Notes under the pieces: generated by a model
What the model was told of the DNA's origin: nothing
The model's database searches: none
What the model saw: only the letters and a program-made list of their open reading frames with translations
From: Vibrio profundi
GTDB taxonomy: Bacteria > Pseudomonadota > Gammaproteobacteria > Enterobacterales > Vibrionaceae
Direction: 5' to 3'
Assembly (NCBI RefSeq): GCF_005281835.1
Contig: NZ_RZIS01000006.1
Span: 213,808-277,807 of the forward strand
Length of the DNA stretch: 64,000 bases
Position numbers and translations under genes: made by a program
In this document: piece by piece, positions 9,439-18,352 of the stretch
Layout: each line of letters begins with the position of its first letter
Position numbering within the stretch: the stretch's first letter is position 1

Positions 9439-10401
9439 TTACACCACTCGGTTTTGCATCTCACCTCGAACAAATGCATTGAGATTGTCGATTAAGATAT
9501 CAGACAACTTTTGAATTGAGGAGTCGCTTCCCCACGCTACATGCGGTGTAAGTAGCAAGTTAGGCATCGCCATGTTAGCAATTAACACATTACTCTCATC
9601 CGCAGGCTCTTGAGTGAACACATCCACTCCTGCCCCTGCGATCTTACTTTCTTTTAAAGCCGCAACGAGCGCTTGCTCATCGACTAGACCGCCTCGCCCA
9701 GCATTCACCAACACAGAGGAAGCCTTCATCATGTTCAGCTCTCGCTCACCAATAAGATTATGCGTGTCGTCTGTTAACGGGCAGTGCATTGTAATCGCAT
9801 CGGCTAGCTGCAAGACCAACTCAAATGGAAGATACCCTTCACGACAATTTTGAACACCTTTGCGCTCTGCAAACATCACATTCATACCGAGAGATTTTGC
9901 TAATGCTGCCGTCGCTTGCCCTAAACCGCCACTGCCAATAATACCAAGCGTGCTCCCCGCGATATCTTGAATAGGATGAGTGAAAAAGCAAAATTGCTTA
10001 TTACGTTGCCATTCACCAGCCGCTATATCTTGATGATAACCAACGAGATTGCGCTTTAACGCGAATAACATCGCCATCACATGTTCAGGCACGGATTGGG
10101 TGGCATAACCTTGAATATTTGTCACAGCAATATTCGCACTTGCGCAATAACTCAAATCAACGTTATTCACCCCAGTAGCAGACACTGCGATTAACCGTAA
10201 TTTGGCAGCCTCTTTAAGAGACTCACTACTCAATATGACTTTATTCGTAATAACGATATCGGCATCAATGATTCGTTCAGCGACTTGCTCTGGCTTTGTA
10301 AAGTCATATTCAATCCACTCATGCTCGAAACTCGGAGTATTCAGTGTAATTTGAGTCGGTATCGTCGCCCTATCTAAAAAGACCACGGTTAACTTAGACA
10401 T
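9439..10401 (-). CDS. D-2-hydroxyacid dehydrogenase (glycerate dehydrogenase / hydroxypyruvate reductase-like)
   Basis: 320 residues from the ATG at 10401 (MSKLTVVFLDRATIPTQ), which has AAGGAAG upstream. A start 15 bases earlier lacks this. The NAD-binding motif is GIIGSGGLGQATAALA. The catalytic triad of the family is present: Arg in NAGRGGLVDEQAL, Glu in GVDVFTQEP and His in LLTPHVAWGS. It reduces a 2-keto acid such as hydroxypyruvate or glyoxylate. Exact substrate is not readable from sequence. It lies 38 bases after the rluA locus end on the same strand. Confidence 0.88.
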   Translation of the reverse strand: MSKLTVVFLDRATIPTQITLNTPSFEHEWIEYDFTKPEQVAERIIDADIVITNKVILSSESLKEAAKLRLIAVSATGVNNVDLSYCASANIAVTNIQGYATQSVPEHVMAMLFALKRNLVGYHQDIAAGEWQRNKQFCFFTHPIQDIAGSTLGIIGSGGLGQATAALAKSLGMNVMFAERKGVQNCREGYLPFELVLQLADAITMHCPLTDDTHNLIGERELNMMKASSVLVNAGRGGLVDEQALVAALKESKIAGAGVDVFTQEPADESNVLIANMAMPNLLLTPHVAWGSDSSIQKLSDILIDNLNAFVRGEMQNRVV

Positions 10402-10439
10402 ATGACTTCCTTGCAAAACGATAAATAGAACTCGATAGT

Positions 10440-11174
10440 CTACGCTTTCAACGTTTTATAATCTGGTAGTTCAGGCGCAATTTCGAAATGTGTTTTAACC
10501 TGTGGCGTCGCTTGTGGGTAGAAGTCACACGGCACGAACGCTGTGAACAACTGGTCATCAGCCGGATGATAAAAACTCAATTCGCAGGCGTGTAATTCAA
10601 GACGATCAGAGTACGCTAGCGCTTCCGGCGTTGCATAAAATTCATCTCCTACGATCGGGTGGCCAATTTCCATCGTGTGAACACGCAATTGATGAGACCT
10701 GCCTGTGATTGGCAGCAAACGTAGCAAGGTGGTTTGCTCTTCATGCTCTGCGATTTGATAACGCGTTTGCGAAGGTTTGCCATCTTCATTACACACTTTC
10801 TGTCTTGGTCGATTTGGCCAATCACAGATCAAAGGTAAGTCGATTAACCCTTCTTGTTCTTCGACTTTTCCCCAAACACGCGCATAGTAGATCTTATGTG
10901 TTAAACGATACTGAAACTGCTTTTTAAGATGACGCTCCGCTTCTTTATGCTTTGCTAATAGCATTAAGCCTGACGTCGACATATCCAAGCGATGTACAAC
11001 TTGAATCTCAGGAAACTCGACAACCAAGCGACTCCACATACTGTCGTAGTGTTCTGCGAGTCGTCCAGGAACCGAAAGTAACCCTGAAGGTTTGTTCACC
11101 ACCAAAATATCGTCATCTTGGTAAACAATGTCTATCCAAGGCTCCGTTGGCGGTGTGTACTCAAGCATTGCCAT
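10440..11174 (-). CDS. rluA: Dual-specificity pseudouridine synthase RluA
   Basis: 244 residues from ATG 11174 (MAMLEYTPPTEPWIDIVYQD). GAGG stands at good distance before it, while the longer frame to 11204 reads into the rapA terminator. RluA isomerises U746 of 23S rRNA and U32 of several tRNAs in E. coli. The catalytic Asp is in HRLDMSTSGLMLLA. DDDILVVNKPSGLLSVPGR, LPLICDWPNRPRQKVC and ITGRSHQLRVH match the family closely. The protein is about 25 residues longer than E. coli RluA at the C-terminus. The gene follows rapA, as in E. coli. Confidence 0.95.
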   Translation of the reverse strand: MAMLEYTPPTEPWIDIVYQDDDILVVNKPSGLLSVPGRLAEHYDSMWSRLVVEFPEIQVVHRLDMSTSGLMLLAKHKEAERHLKKQFQYRLTHKIYYARVWGKVEEQEGLIDLPLICDWPNRPRQKVCNEDGKPSQTRYQIAEHEEQTTLLRLLPITGRSHQLRVHTMEIGHPIVGDEFYATPEALAYSDRLELHACELSFYHPADDQLFTAFVPCDFYPQATPQVKTHFEIAPELPDYKTLKA

Positions 11175-11186
11175 TTTATACCTCAC

Positions 11187-11216
11187 AAAAAAGCCCGAGT
11201 TCACACTCGAGCTTTT
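11187..11216 (-). terminator. Terminator after rapA
   Basis: On the minus strand AAAAGCTCGAGT pairs with ACTCGGGCTTTTTT (one G-T type mismatch) around GTGA. It lies immediately upstream of the rluA start, so the rluA message would be made by read-through or from a promoter overlapping the hairpin. Confidence 0.8.
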
Positions 11217-11243
11217 GTTATCTTTTTCTAAATCAACAACTAA

Positions 11244-14153
11244 CTAGTTGTGTGAAACCACGATCAAACGCAGCGAGTCTAGTTGAACTTGCGCTTTGGC
11301 AATATAGCCTGTCAGTTGCTCAATTTGAGACTCAATCGCTTCCAACTCTTCATCACGAATGTTCGGGTTGACGGCTTTCAAAGCCTGAAGGCGCTCTAAC
11401 TCACCATTTAGATTCGCTTGCATATCTTTTTGAGCTTGCTCACGAACCGCTTCCACTTTCGGTAATACTTGCGCTTCACCGGCTTCAATCAGCTTGTGAA
11501 CATCGGCTTGTACCGAATTCACTAGCTTACTCGCTAAGTGACGGTTCACAGGGCTCAACTGACGATTAAAGCTTTCGAACTCCACTTGAGCCGATAAATC
11601 ATTACCGCGAGCATCCATCATCAAACGGATTGGCGTTTGTGGAAGGAATTGGCTAATGCCACTACGTTTAGGTGCTTGCGCATCTACAAGGTAAACCAAC
11701 TCAAGCAAAATGGTACCTACTGGCAGCGCTTTGTTTTTCAACAATGATACAGCAGAAGCGCCAACGCCTTCACTCAGTAGTAAATCAATACCGCCTTGAA
11801 TCATTGGGTGTTCCCAGCTGATGAAATTCATATCTTCGCGAGACAAAGCTGTTTCACGATCAAACGTGATTGTCGCACCTTCGTATGGCAAACCTGGGTA
11901 GCTTGGTACCATCATGTGCTCAGATGGCGTCACCACTAATGCGTTTTCACCTTTATCATCTTGGTTTAAGCCAATCGTATCGAACAGGCTTAGTGCAAAT
12001 GTGACTAAGTTGGTATCGCCATCGGTTGCCGCAATTTTCTCTGCAATTTCGTGCGCCTTATCGCCGCCATTCGAATGCATTTCCAATAAACGATCACGGC
12101 CTTTCTCAAGATCCGCTTTCAACGCTTGATTTAATTTCGCAGATTCTTCAATCACTTCGTCTAGCTGTTCGGTGTTACCAGAAGCCAGCATATCAATCAG
12201 ATCAGCCGAGAACTTATCGTAAACCGTGCGTCCCGTCGGGCAAGTTTCAGCAAAGGCATTCAAGCCTTCATCAAACCAACGTGCCAGAATCGCTTGTGAT
12301 GTGCCTTTCAAATAAGGAACATGTACATCAATATCACGCTGCTGGCCAATACGGTCCAAACGGCCAATACGTTGCTCTAGCAAGTCTGGGTTAAATGGTA
12401 AATCAAACATCACCAATTGGTTCGCAAACTGGAAATTACGACCTTCAGAGCCGATTTCACTACAGATAAGGACCTGAGCACCGCCCTCTTCTTGAGCAAA
12501 GTAAGCCGCGGCTTTATCACGCTCTAGAATCGACATGCCTTCGTGGAATACCGTTGCACGCACGCCTTCACGCTCACGCAGTGCCTGCTCTAGTTGTAAA
12601 GCAGTGCTCGCACGAGACGCGATCACTAAGATCTTCTCGCTGCGCTTTTCTTGAATCTTATCAAGTAGCCAATTCACACGTGAATCAAACTGCCACCAGC
12701 TAGAATCTTCACCTTCAAACTCTTGGAAGATTTCTTCTGGGTAAAGCATTTTCATCGCACGCGCTTCAGGCGCCATCTTGCCACCAATCATGCCAGATAC
12801 ACGCATAGAGGTAGTGTACTGGCTCGGGATATCCATTGGCAGAAGGTGTACGTTACGTTTAGGGAACCCTTTGATCGCTGCGCGGGTGTTTCTAAACAGA
12901 ACACGCCCGGTCCCATGGCGGTCCATCAGGTTATCAATCAGCTCCTGACGAGCCGCAGCTTTGTCTTCTTCAGAGCTAGCCCCTTCGATAATGCGGAATA
13001 GTGGCTCTACATCTTGCTCAGACAAGAGTTCGGTGATCTGGTTCTTGGCTTCATTTTCTAGCTTGATTCCTGAAAACAGTGCGGTCACCGCATCCGCCAC
13101 TGGTGCGTACTGTTCTTCTTCTGCTACAAAGGCTTCGTAATCGTAGAAACGATCTGGATCAAGGAGACGCAGGCGAGCAAAGTGACTTTCACGGCCTAGC
13201 TGCTCTGGAGTTGCCGTTAGTAGCAGTACGCCAGGTGTATTTTCTGCAAGGCCTTCTACCACTTGGTACTGGCGGCTTGGCTTATCTTGACTCCACTCAA
13301 GGTGGTGCGCTTCATCGACAACCAATAGATCCCACTCGCCTTCCAACGCTTGTTCAAAGCGCTTACGGCTCTTACGTAGGAAATCAAGAGAGCATAATAC
13401 GTATTGCTGAGTATCAAATGGATTGTCCGACTCTGCGAACGCTTCAATACAGCGCTCTTCATCAAAGATAGAAAAGTGCAGGTTAAAACGACGCATCATT
13501 TCCACTAACCATTGGTGCTGCAGTGTTTCAGGTACCACGATAAGAATACGTTCCGCTCGGCCCGCCAACACTTGTTGGTGGATGATCATGCCCGCTTCAA
13601 TCGTTTTACCTAAGCCAACTTCATCGGCCAATAAAACACGAGGCGCATGACGACGGCCAACTTCATGGGCGATATAAAGTTGATGGGGAATTAAACCTGC
13701 ACGCATGCCGCATAGGCCACGCATCGGGCTCTTATGCTGCTGATATTGATTGCTAAGCGCACGGTAACGCAGGACGAAATTGTCCATGCGATCAATTTGA
13801 CCAGCGTACAGTTTGTCTTGAGGCTTGTTGAAACGAATTTGGTTGCTTAAGAAGATCTCACGTAACGCCACTTCAGCTTCTTCGGTATCTTCTCGCGTAC
13901 CAAGATAGGTAAATAAACCTTGGTCTTCGATGACTTGCTCAACTTTTAGCGACCAGCCTTCTTGGGCTTCAATGACATCGCCAACGTTGAATGTTACTCG
14001 GGTTACGGGAGCATCGCTTCGTGCATACACACGGTTTTCTTCTGATGCTGCAAACATTAATGTGACGGTTCGAGCATCCATTGCTACAACGGTACCTAAA
14101 CCTAAATCGCTTTCCGTATCGCTTATCCAGCGTTGCCCCAAAGCAAATGTCAT
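11244..14153 (-). CDS. rapA: RNA polymerase-associated helicase-like ATPase RapA
   Basis: 969 residues, matching E. coli RapA (968). It is a Swi2/Snf2-family ATPase that binds RNA polymerase and recycles it after transcription. N-terminal Tudor-like domains begin [20 protein letters not shown]. Motif I is [14 protein letters not shown] (about residues 175-188) and motif II is [10 protein letters not shown] (DEAH). Motif Ia/III includes [19 protein letters not shown], and the C-terminal helicase lobe has [18 protein letters not shown] and [10 protein letters not shown]. The C-terminal regulatory region is complete. It has its own terminator and faces the phoH gene across a 449-base gap. Confidence 0.98.
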   Translation of the reverse strand: MTFALGQRWISDTESDLGLGTVVAMDARTVTLMFAASEENRVYARSDAPVTRVTFNVGDVIEAQEGWSLKVEQVIEDQGLFTYLGTREDTEEAEVALREIFLSNQIRFNKPQDKLYAGQIDRMDNFVLRYRALSNQYQQHKSPMRGLCGMRAGLIPHQLYIAHEVGRRHAPRVLLADEVGLGKTIEAGMIIHQQVLAGRAERILIVVPETLQHQWLVEMMRRFNLHFSIFDEERCIEAFAESDNPFDTQQYVLCSLDFLRKSRKRFEQALEGEWDLLVVDEAHHLEWSQDKPSRQYQVVEGLAENTPGVLLLTATPEQLGRESHFARLRLLDPDRFYDYEAFVAEEEQYAPVADAVTALFSGIKLENEAKNQITELLSEQDVEPLFRIIEGASSEEDKAAARQELIDNLMDRHGTGRVLFRNTRAAIKGFPKRNVHLLPMDIPSQYTTSMRVSGMIGGKMAPEARAMKMLYPEEIFQEFEGEDSSWWQFDSRVNWLLDKIQEKRSEKILVIASRASTALQLEQALREREGVRATVFHEGMSILERDKAAAYFAQEEGGAQVLICSEIGSEGRNFQFANQLVMFDLPFNPDLLEQRIGRLDRIGQQRDIDVHVPYLKGTSQAILARWFDEGLNAFAETCPTGRTVYDKFSADLIDMLASGNTEQLDEVIEESAKLNQALKADLEKGRDRLLEMHSNGGDKAHEIAEKIAATDGDTNLVTFALSLFDTIGLNQDDKGENALVVTPSEHMMVPSYPGLPYEGATITFDRETALSREDMNFISWEHPMIQGGIDLLLSEGVGASAVSLLKNKALPVGTILLELVYLVDAQAPKRSGISQFLPQTPIRLMMDARGNDLSAQVEFESFNRQLSPVNRHLASKLVNSVQADVHKLIEAGEAQVLPKVEAVREQAQKDMQANLNGELERLQALKAVNPNIRDEELEAIESQIEQLTGYIAKAQVQLDSLRLIVVSHN

Positions 14154-14311
14154 GAATCGACTACCTCATCTTTTATATTGTTATGTGATCTTTTCTCAAT
14201 TGGTCATTTTATCTTAGTCAAAAACGCTCAACTTTCCGCCACTAAAAATGCGACTCACGATAATAAAGCTTGTGAGTAAATGGCGCAGAAAAAGGTCGCT
14301 AATCTTACTTG

Positions 14312-14334
14312 AAGCTGTGATTTAGGTCACGCTT
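14312..14334. promoter_or_regulatory. CRP-like binding site
   Basis: The core TGTGA-TTTAGG-TCACG is one base from the consensus TGTGA-N6-TCACA, and the flanks AAGC and GCTT are symmetric. The centre is about 113 bases upstream of the predicted phoH transcription start and about 170 bases upstream of the rapA start codon, so either gene could be the target. Confidence 0.55.
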
Positions 14335-14420
14335 AAAGGGGCAGTTTCAACGGTTTTTTTTCCGTTTTCGATATTGAAATCAAACTGTCAAAAAATCATG
14401 ACTAATCTATTGAAAACAGA

Positions 14421-14430
14421 TTGCTATACT
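14421..14430 (+). promoter_or_regulatory. Extended -10 promoter for phoH
   Basis: TTGCTATACT contains TGC-TATACT, an extended -10 element. The -35 position has no good hexamer, which is common with extended -10 promoters. Start would be near 14437. Confidence 0.45.
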
Positions 14431-14439
14431 CATACTAAC

Positions 14440-14473
14440 GATGCGTATTTTGATTCAACTTAAAATACGCATC
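14440..14473 (+). repeat. Perfect 12-bp inverted repeat at the 5' end of the phoH leader
   Basis: GATGCGTATTTT (14440-14451) and AAAATACGCATC (14462-14473) are perfectly complementary around a 10-base loop. It starts 3-4 bases after the predicted transcription start, so the mRNA would begin with a stable hairpin. No T-run follows, so it is not an intrinsic terminator. Confidence 0.7.
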
Positions 14474-14602
14474 TGGTATCAATTGGGTTTGCAAGTATGT
14501 AGCTGAGTAACCTACCGAAATACCAACCTAAGTAGAATGCTCCGCTACCTCTGCTGGCAATAAATCAATGCTAGGCAAGCCGCACCGCGGCAAGGAGATG
14601 CT

Positions 14603-15979
14603 ATGGGCGATACCGATCGGAAACTGTTTGTACTGGATACCAATATCCTACTTCATGAACCTTTCGCCATTTACTCATTTCAAGAGCACGACGTCGTCAT
14701 TCCCATGACAGTGCTTGAAGAACTAGACCGAATCAAAGACAGCAAGCGTGATGTTGCTCGTGATGCACGTGTCGCGATTCGAGCCTTAGAAGACCTTTTC
14801 CATGATGCTACCCCTGATAAGATCTCAGAAGGCATCCCATTTTCTAAAGACATTGATGCCTCCGGCACTATTTCCATACTTGCGGATTACGAACTGCAAG
14901 AAACGGTAAAAGCGTTTGCAGACAAAGCAGGCGACAACCGTATTCTCAACGGTGTACTCCACCTCCAAAATAAACGTGCTCCACGTGAAGTCATACTCAT
15001 TACCAAAGACATCAATATGCGCCTTCGTGCCAAAGGTGCCGGTGTGCGTTTTGTTGAGGATTATCAAACCGATCAACTGATCGATGATGTTCAATATCTA
15101 ACCAAAGGATTTCAGCAACGTGAAGGTGAGTTCTGGCAAGATGTAGAGCAAGTCGAAAGCAAGGTGCTCGGAGGAAAAACATTCCACACAATAGACCGCG
15201 CGCCTTTTGAACCAACTTTCATCAACCAGTACGTGATCGATCAAGACAGTGATTTCGCAGGGCGAGTCGAAGAAATCACGCAAGATACCGTCACCCTTCG
15301 CGACCTCAGCCGCGAGCGAATGATGCATCGCAGAGCGTGGGATATCACCCCAAAAAACATCTATCAAGGCATGGCAATGGATGCGCTGCTCGATCCTGAT
15401 ATCGACTTGGTGATCCTCACTGGTGCAGCGGGTAGTGGTAAAACTCTACTGGCGATGGCTGCGGCTCTTGAGCAAACCATAGAACGTAGCATGTTCGATA
15501 AGATCATTGTGACGCGTAATACGCCAGACATTGGGGAATCTATCGGCTTCTTGCCCGGCACCGAGGAAGAAAAAATGCTGCCGTGGTTAGCGGCCGTGAC
15601 CGATACTCTGGAAGCCTTACACAAAAATGATCATTGCACTGAGGGATCCTTAAAATACATTTGTGACAAAGCCAACATTCAATTTAAATCGATCAACTTC
15701 ATGCGTGGACGTTCCATTCAAAACGCCTTTGTGTTGCTCGACGAATGTCAGAACCTGACGGCTTCACAAATAAAAACCATCATCACTCGTTGTGGCGAAG
15801 GCACTAAGATTGTGTGTTCGGGTAACCTGGCGCAAATCGACTCTCCTTACCTCACACCTGTGACATCCGGCCTCACCTATATGGTTGAGCGTTTCAAAAA
15901 CTTCGAAGGCAGTGCCAATATTCACCTCAATGGTGTGGTTCGTAGTCGATTGGCCGAATTCGCCGAAGAAAACATGTAA
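14603..15979 (+). CDS. PIN-PhoH protein (YlaK-type ATPase/ribonuclease)
   Basis: 458 residues. The N-terminal PIN nuclease domain (about 1-135) has the acidic residues in FVLDTNILLHEP and VLEELDRIKDS. The C-terminal PhoH ATPase domain (about 250-455) has Walker A in LTGAAGSGKTLLAMAAAL and Walker B in FVLLDECQNLT. This PIN-PhoH fusion (PhoH2 type) has been shown in mycobacteria to act as an RNA helicase and ribonuclease. The role in Vibrio is unproven. AAGGAG lies 6 bases before the ATG. It is monocistronic with an unusually long leader and ends in a convergent terminator. Confidence 0.9.
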   Translation: MGDTDRKLFVLDTNILLHEPFAIYSFQEHDVVIPMTVLEELDRIKDSKRDVARDARVAIRALEDLFHDATPDKISEGIPFSKDIDASGTISILADYELQETVKAFADKAGDNRILNGVLHLQNKRAPREVILITKDINMRLRAKGAGVRFVEDYQTDQLIDDVQYLTKGFQQREGEFWQDVEQVESKVLGGKTFHTIDRAPFEPTFINQYVIDQDSDFAGRVEEITQDTVTLRDLSRERMMHRRAWDITPKNIYQGMAMDALLDPDIDLVILTGAAGSGKTLLAMAAALEQTIERSMFDKIIVTRNTPDIGESIGFLPGTEEEKMLPWLAAVTDTLEALHKNDHCTEGSLKYICDKANIQFKSINFMRGRSIQNAFVLLDECQNLTASQIKTIITRCGEGTKIVCSGNLAQIDSPYLTPVTSGLTYMVERFKNFEGSANIHLNGVVRSRLAEFAEENM

Positions 15980-15998
15980 CCTTTTTAGAAAACGCAAT

Positions 15999-16030
15999 AA
16001 AAAAGCGCCTCCAGTTGGAAGCGCTTTTTA
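15999..16030. terminator. Bidirectional terminator between phoH and tldD
   Basis: AAAAAGCGC and GCGCTTTTT form the outer stem, with TCCA/TGGA pairing inside. The A/T tracts make it functional in both directions. Confidence 0.88.
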
Positions 16031-16050
16031 CTATCAATTTAAAGCCAGAG

Positions 16051-17496
16051 TTACTCTGTGCCACCAACCGTTAGCGAATCCAGTTTAAGCGTTGGTTGAC
16101 CAACACCTACAGGAACACTTTGTCCCGCTTTACCACATACGCCTACACCGCGATCAATGCTCAAGTCGTTACCGACCATCGATACTTGCTGCATCGCCTC
16201 AATACCCGAGCCGATCAGCGTCGCACCTTTAACCGGATGAGTAATCTTACCGTTTTCAATCATGTACGCTTCAGAGGCTGAGAATACAAACTTACCCGAT
16301 GTGATATCTACCTGACCACCACCAAAGTTAGGCGCGTAGATACCCTTTTCAACGGTAGCAATGATCTCTTCAGGTGTGTGCTCGCCTGGAAGCATATAAG
16401 TATTCGTCATACGTGGCATCGGTAAGTGCGCGTAGGATTCACGACGGCCATTACCCGTTGGTGCAACGCCCATCAAGCGAGCGTTCAGCTTATCTTGCAT
16501 GTAGCCCTTCAGCACACCATTTTCGATAAGTGTGTTGTATTGACCGTTCACACCTTCATCATCCACATTCAAAGAGCCGCGAAGATCTTTCAATGTACCG
16601 TCATCCACAATCGTACATAGGCTCGACGTCACTTGCTCGCCAACCTTGCCAGAAAATACCGACGACTCTTTACGGTTAAAGTCACCTTCTAGCCCGTGAC
16701 CTACTGCTTCGTGCAATAGTACACCCGGCCAGCCAGAACCCAATACCACCGGCATAGCGCCAGCTGGAGCCGCTACCGCTTCTAGATTCACAAGCGCTTG
16801 ACGAATCGCTTCATCGGCAAACTGATACGCGATCTGAGTACCGTTATCATCACTCAAAAAGAAGTCGTAGCCAAAACGGCCACCACCACCAGCGCTGCCG
16901 CGCTCACGACGATCACCTTTTTGTGCTAGAACACTGATCGACAAACGAACCAGCGGGCGAATATCGCCAGCATAAGTGCCATCTGTCGCAGCAACTAACA
17001 TCTGTTCATGCACACCGCTGAGGCTAACTGACACTTCCTGAACCATTGGTTCTTTAGTGCGAATATAGGCATCCAACGCTTTAAGCAATTCAGTTTTCTG
17101 CTGTTTTTCCCAACTTGCAAGTGGGTTAACCGCATCATAATAAGCTTGATTTTGATTGCGTTTAAACGCTTGTACTTTACCGTTCTTACCTTGCTGAGCG
17201 ATACCACGAGCAGCAATCGCACTTTGCTTCAAACCTTCTAACTGAATTTGGTCTGAGTATGCAAAACCGGTTTTCTCACCCGTTACTGCGCGAACGCCCA
17301 CACCACAATCGATGTTAAATGAACCGTCTTTGATTATGCTGTCTTCTAGCACTAGCGATTCATGCCAACTAGATTGGAAATAGATATCAGCGTAATCAAT
17401 TTGACGCGTAGCAATACTCGCTAAAGTATCAGCAATATCTTGCTCAGTTAACCCTGTCGGTTTTAGTAATGCATCTTCAATCTGATTAATGCTCAT
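16051..17496 (-). CDS. tldD: Metalloprotease TldD
   Basis: 481 residues, the E. coli length. TldD forms a heterodimeric zinc protease with TldE/PmbA that degrades unfolded peptides and matures some RiPPs such as microcin B17. The zinc site is visible in [19 protein letters not shown] (HEAVGH). The glycine-rich [17 protein letters not shown] segment and C-terminal [20 protein letters not shown] are typical. It is the last gene of the mreB-tldD run and begins 2 bases after the nitrilase stop. The partner gene pmbA is not in this window. Confidence 0.97.
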   Translation of the reverse strand: MSINQIEDALLKPTGLTEQDIADTLASIATRQIDYADIYFQSSWHESLVLEDSIIKDGSFNIDCGVGVRAVTGEKTGFAYSDQIQLEGLKQSAIAARGIAQQGKNGKVQAFKRNQNQAYYDAVNPLASWEKQQKTELLKALDAYIRTKEPMVQEVSVSLSGVHEQMLVAATDGTYAGDIRPLVRLSISVLAQKGDRRERGSAGGGGRFGYDFFLSDDNGTQIAYQFADEAIRQALVNLEAVAAPAGAMPVVLGSGWPGVLLHEAVGHGLEGDFNRKESSVFSGKVGEQVTSSLCTIVDDGTLKDLRGSLNVDDEGVNGQYNTLIENGVLKGYMQDKLNARLMGVAPTGNGRRESYAHLPMPRMTNTYMLPGEHTPEEIIATVEKGIYAPNFGGGQVDITSGKFVFSASEAYMIENGKITHPVKGATLIGSGIEAMQQVSMVGNDLSIDRGVGVCGKAGQSVPVGVGQPTLKLDSLTVGGTE

Positions 17497-17498
17497 AT

Positions 17499-18329
17499 CT
17501 AGCTCTTATAATTAATTTGAAAGTGATTATCGAAGCGAGTGTGTCGTTCGATTGGCATGTTTTGCCTAACTTGTTCGTTTACAGCCAGATCAACATCCGC
17601 AACCAAAGTGCCTGCTTGTTGATCTAGCTGAGTAATAATTCTTCCCCATGGATCAACCACCATAGAGTGGCCCCATGTTTCTCGACCACACGGATGTACT
17701 CCGGCTTGTCCTACGGCCACCACCCAAGATTGAGTTTCAATGGCTCGGCTTCGTAATAAGGTCTCCCAATGTGCTGCACCTGTCACCGCAGTAAATGCAG
17801 CCGGGACGAGCATCACTTGTGCGCCATCTCGCACCAATTGAGAATATAAATGCGGAAAACGCACATCATAACAAATACTCAGTCCAAGATGAGCAAAAGG
17901 CGTTTCAACAGTCACGACTTTATTGCCTGGCGTAAAAGTGTCCGATTCTCGGTAGCGTTTATGACCATCCGCGACGTCGACATCAAACATATGCAGCTTA
18001 TCGTAATGCGCCACAAGAGAACCATAATCATCAAACACTAAACTTGTAGTCGTAACTCCCCGTTCCGTTTGAATAGGCATACTACCAATGATGAGCCATA
18101 TTCGGTGATTTTTGGCGATAGCTGCCAGCTGTTTCTGGATCTCACCATTACCAAGCGCTTCAGCATATTGATGATAATCAGCTCGGCTACCAAACACGAG
18201 CGCGTTTTCTGGGGTAACCACCCATTGCACGCCTTGAGTAGCTAGCTCTTCTGCTCTTTGTGCTATCCAGGCCAGATTGATTTTCGGATCAGGCCCAGAT
18301 GTCATCTGTATTATGCCAACACGTCCCAT
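17499..18329 (-). CDS. Carbon-nitrogen hydrolase, probable deaminated glutathione amidase (Nit1-like)
   Basis: 276 residues of the nitrilase superfamily. The catalytic triad is visible: Glu in [12 protein letters not shown], Lys in [14 protein letters not shown] and Cys in [32 protein letters not shown] strongly resembles the Nit1/YbeM group that hydrolyses deaminated glutathione, a repair reaction. A general amidase role cannot be excluded. It sits between yhdP and tldD with short spacing, so it is probably cotranscribed. I see no functional link with its neighbours beyond position. Confidence 0.88.
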   Translation of the reverse strand: MGRVGIIQMTSGPDPKINLAWIAQRAEELATQGVQWVVTPENALVFGSRADYHQYAEALGNGEIQKQLAAIAKNHRIWLIIGSMPIQTERGVTTTSLVFDDYGSLVAHYDKLHMFDVDVADGHKRYRESDTFTPGNKVVTVETPFAHLGLSICYDVRFPHLYSQLVRDGAQVMLVPAAFTAVTGAAHWETLLRSRAIETQSWVVAVGQAGVHPCGRETWGHSMVVDPWGRIITQLDQQAGTLVADVDLAVNEQVRQNMPIERHTRFDNHFQINYKS

Positions 18330-18352
18330 GTGCGTTGCTTCCCTTACGTTGT

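Larger units (their letters stand above)
14154..14602. other. rapA-phoH divergent intergenic region
   Basis: 449 bases without an ORF worth calling. It holds a CRP-like site, an extended -10 promoter and a long inverted repeat (listed separately), and a structured-looking leader for phoH of about 165 bases. I see no clear rapA promoter. Confidence 0.7.

Noticed and set aside
13079..13471. 130-codon open frame antisense to rapA
   Set aside because: It lies fully inside the rapA coding frame on the other strand, has no ribosome-binding site and no recognisable domain. It is a by-product of rapA codon use.
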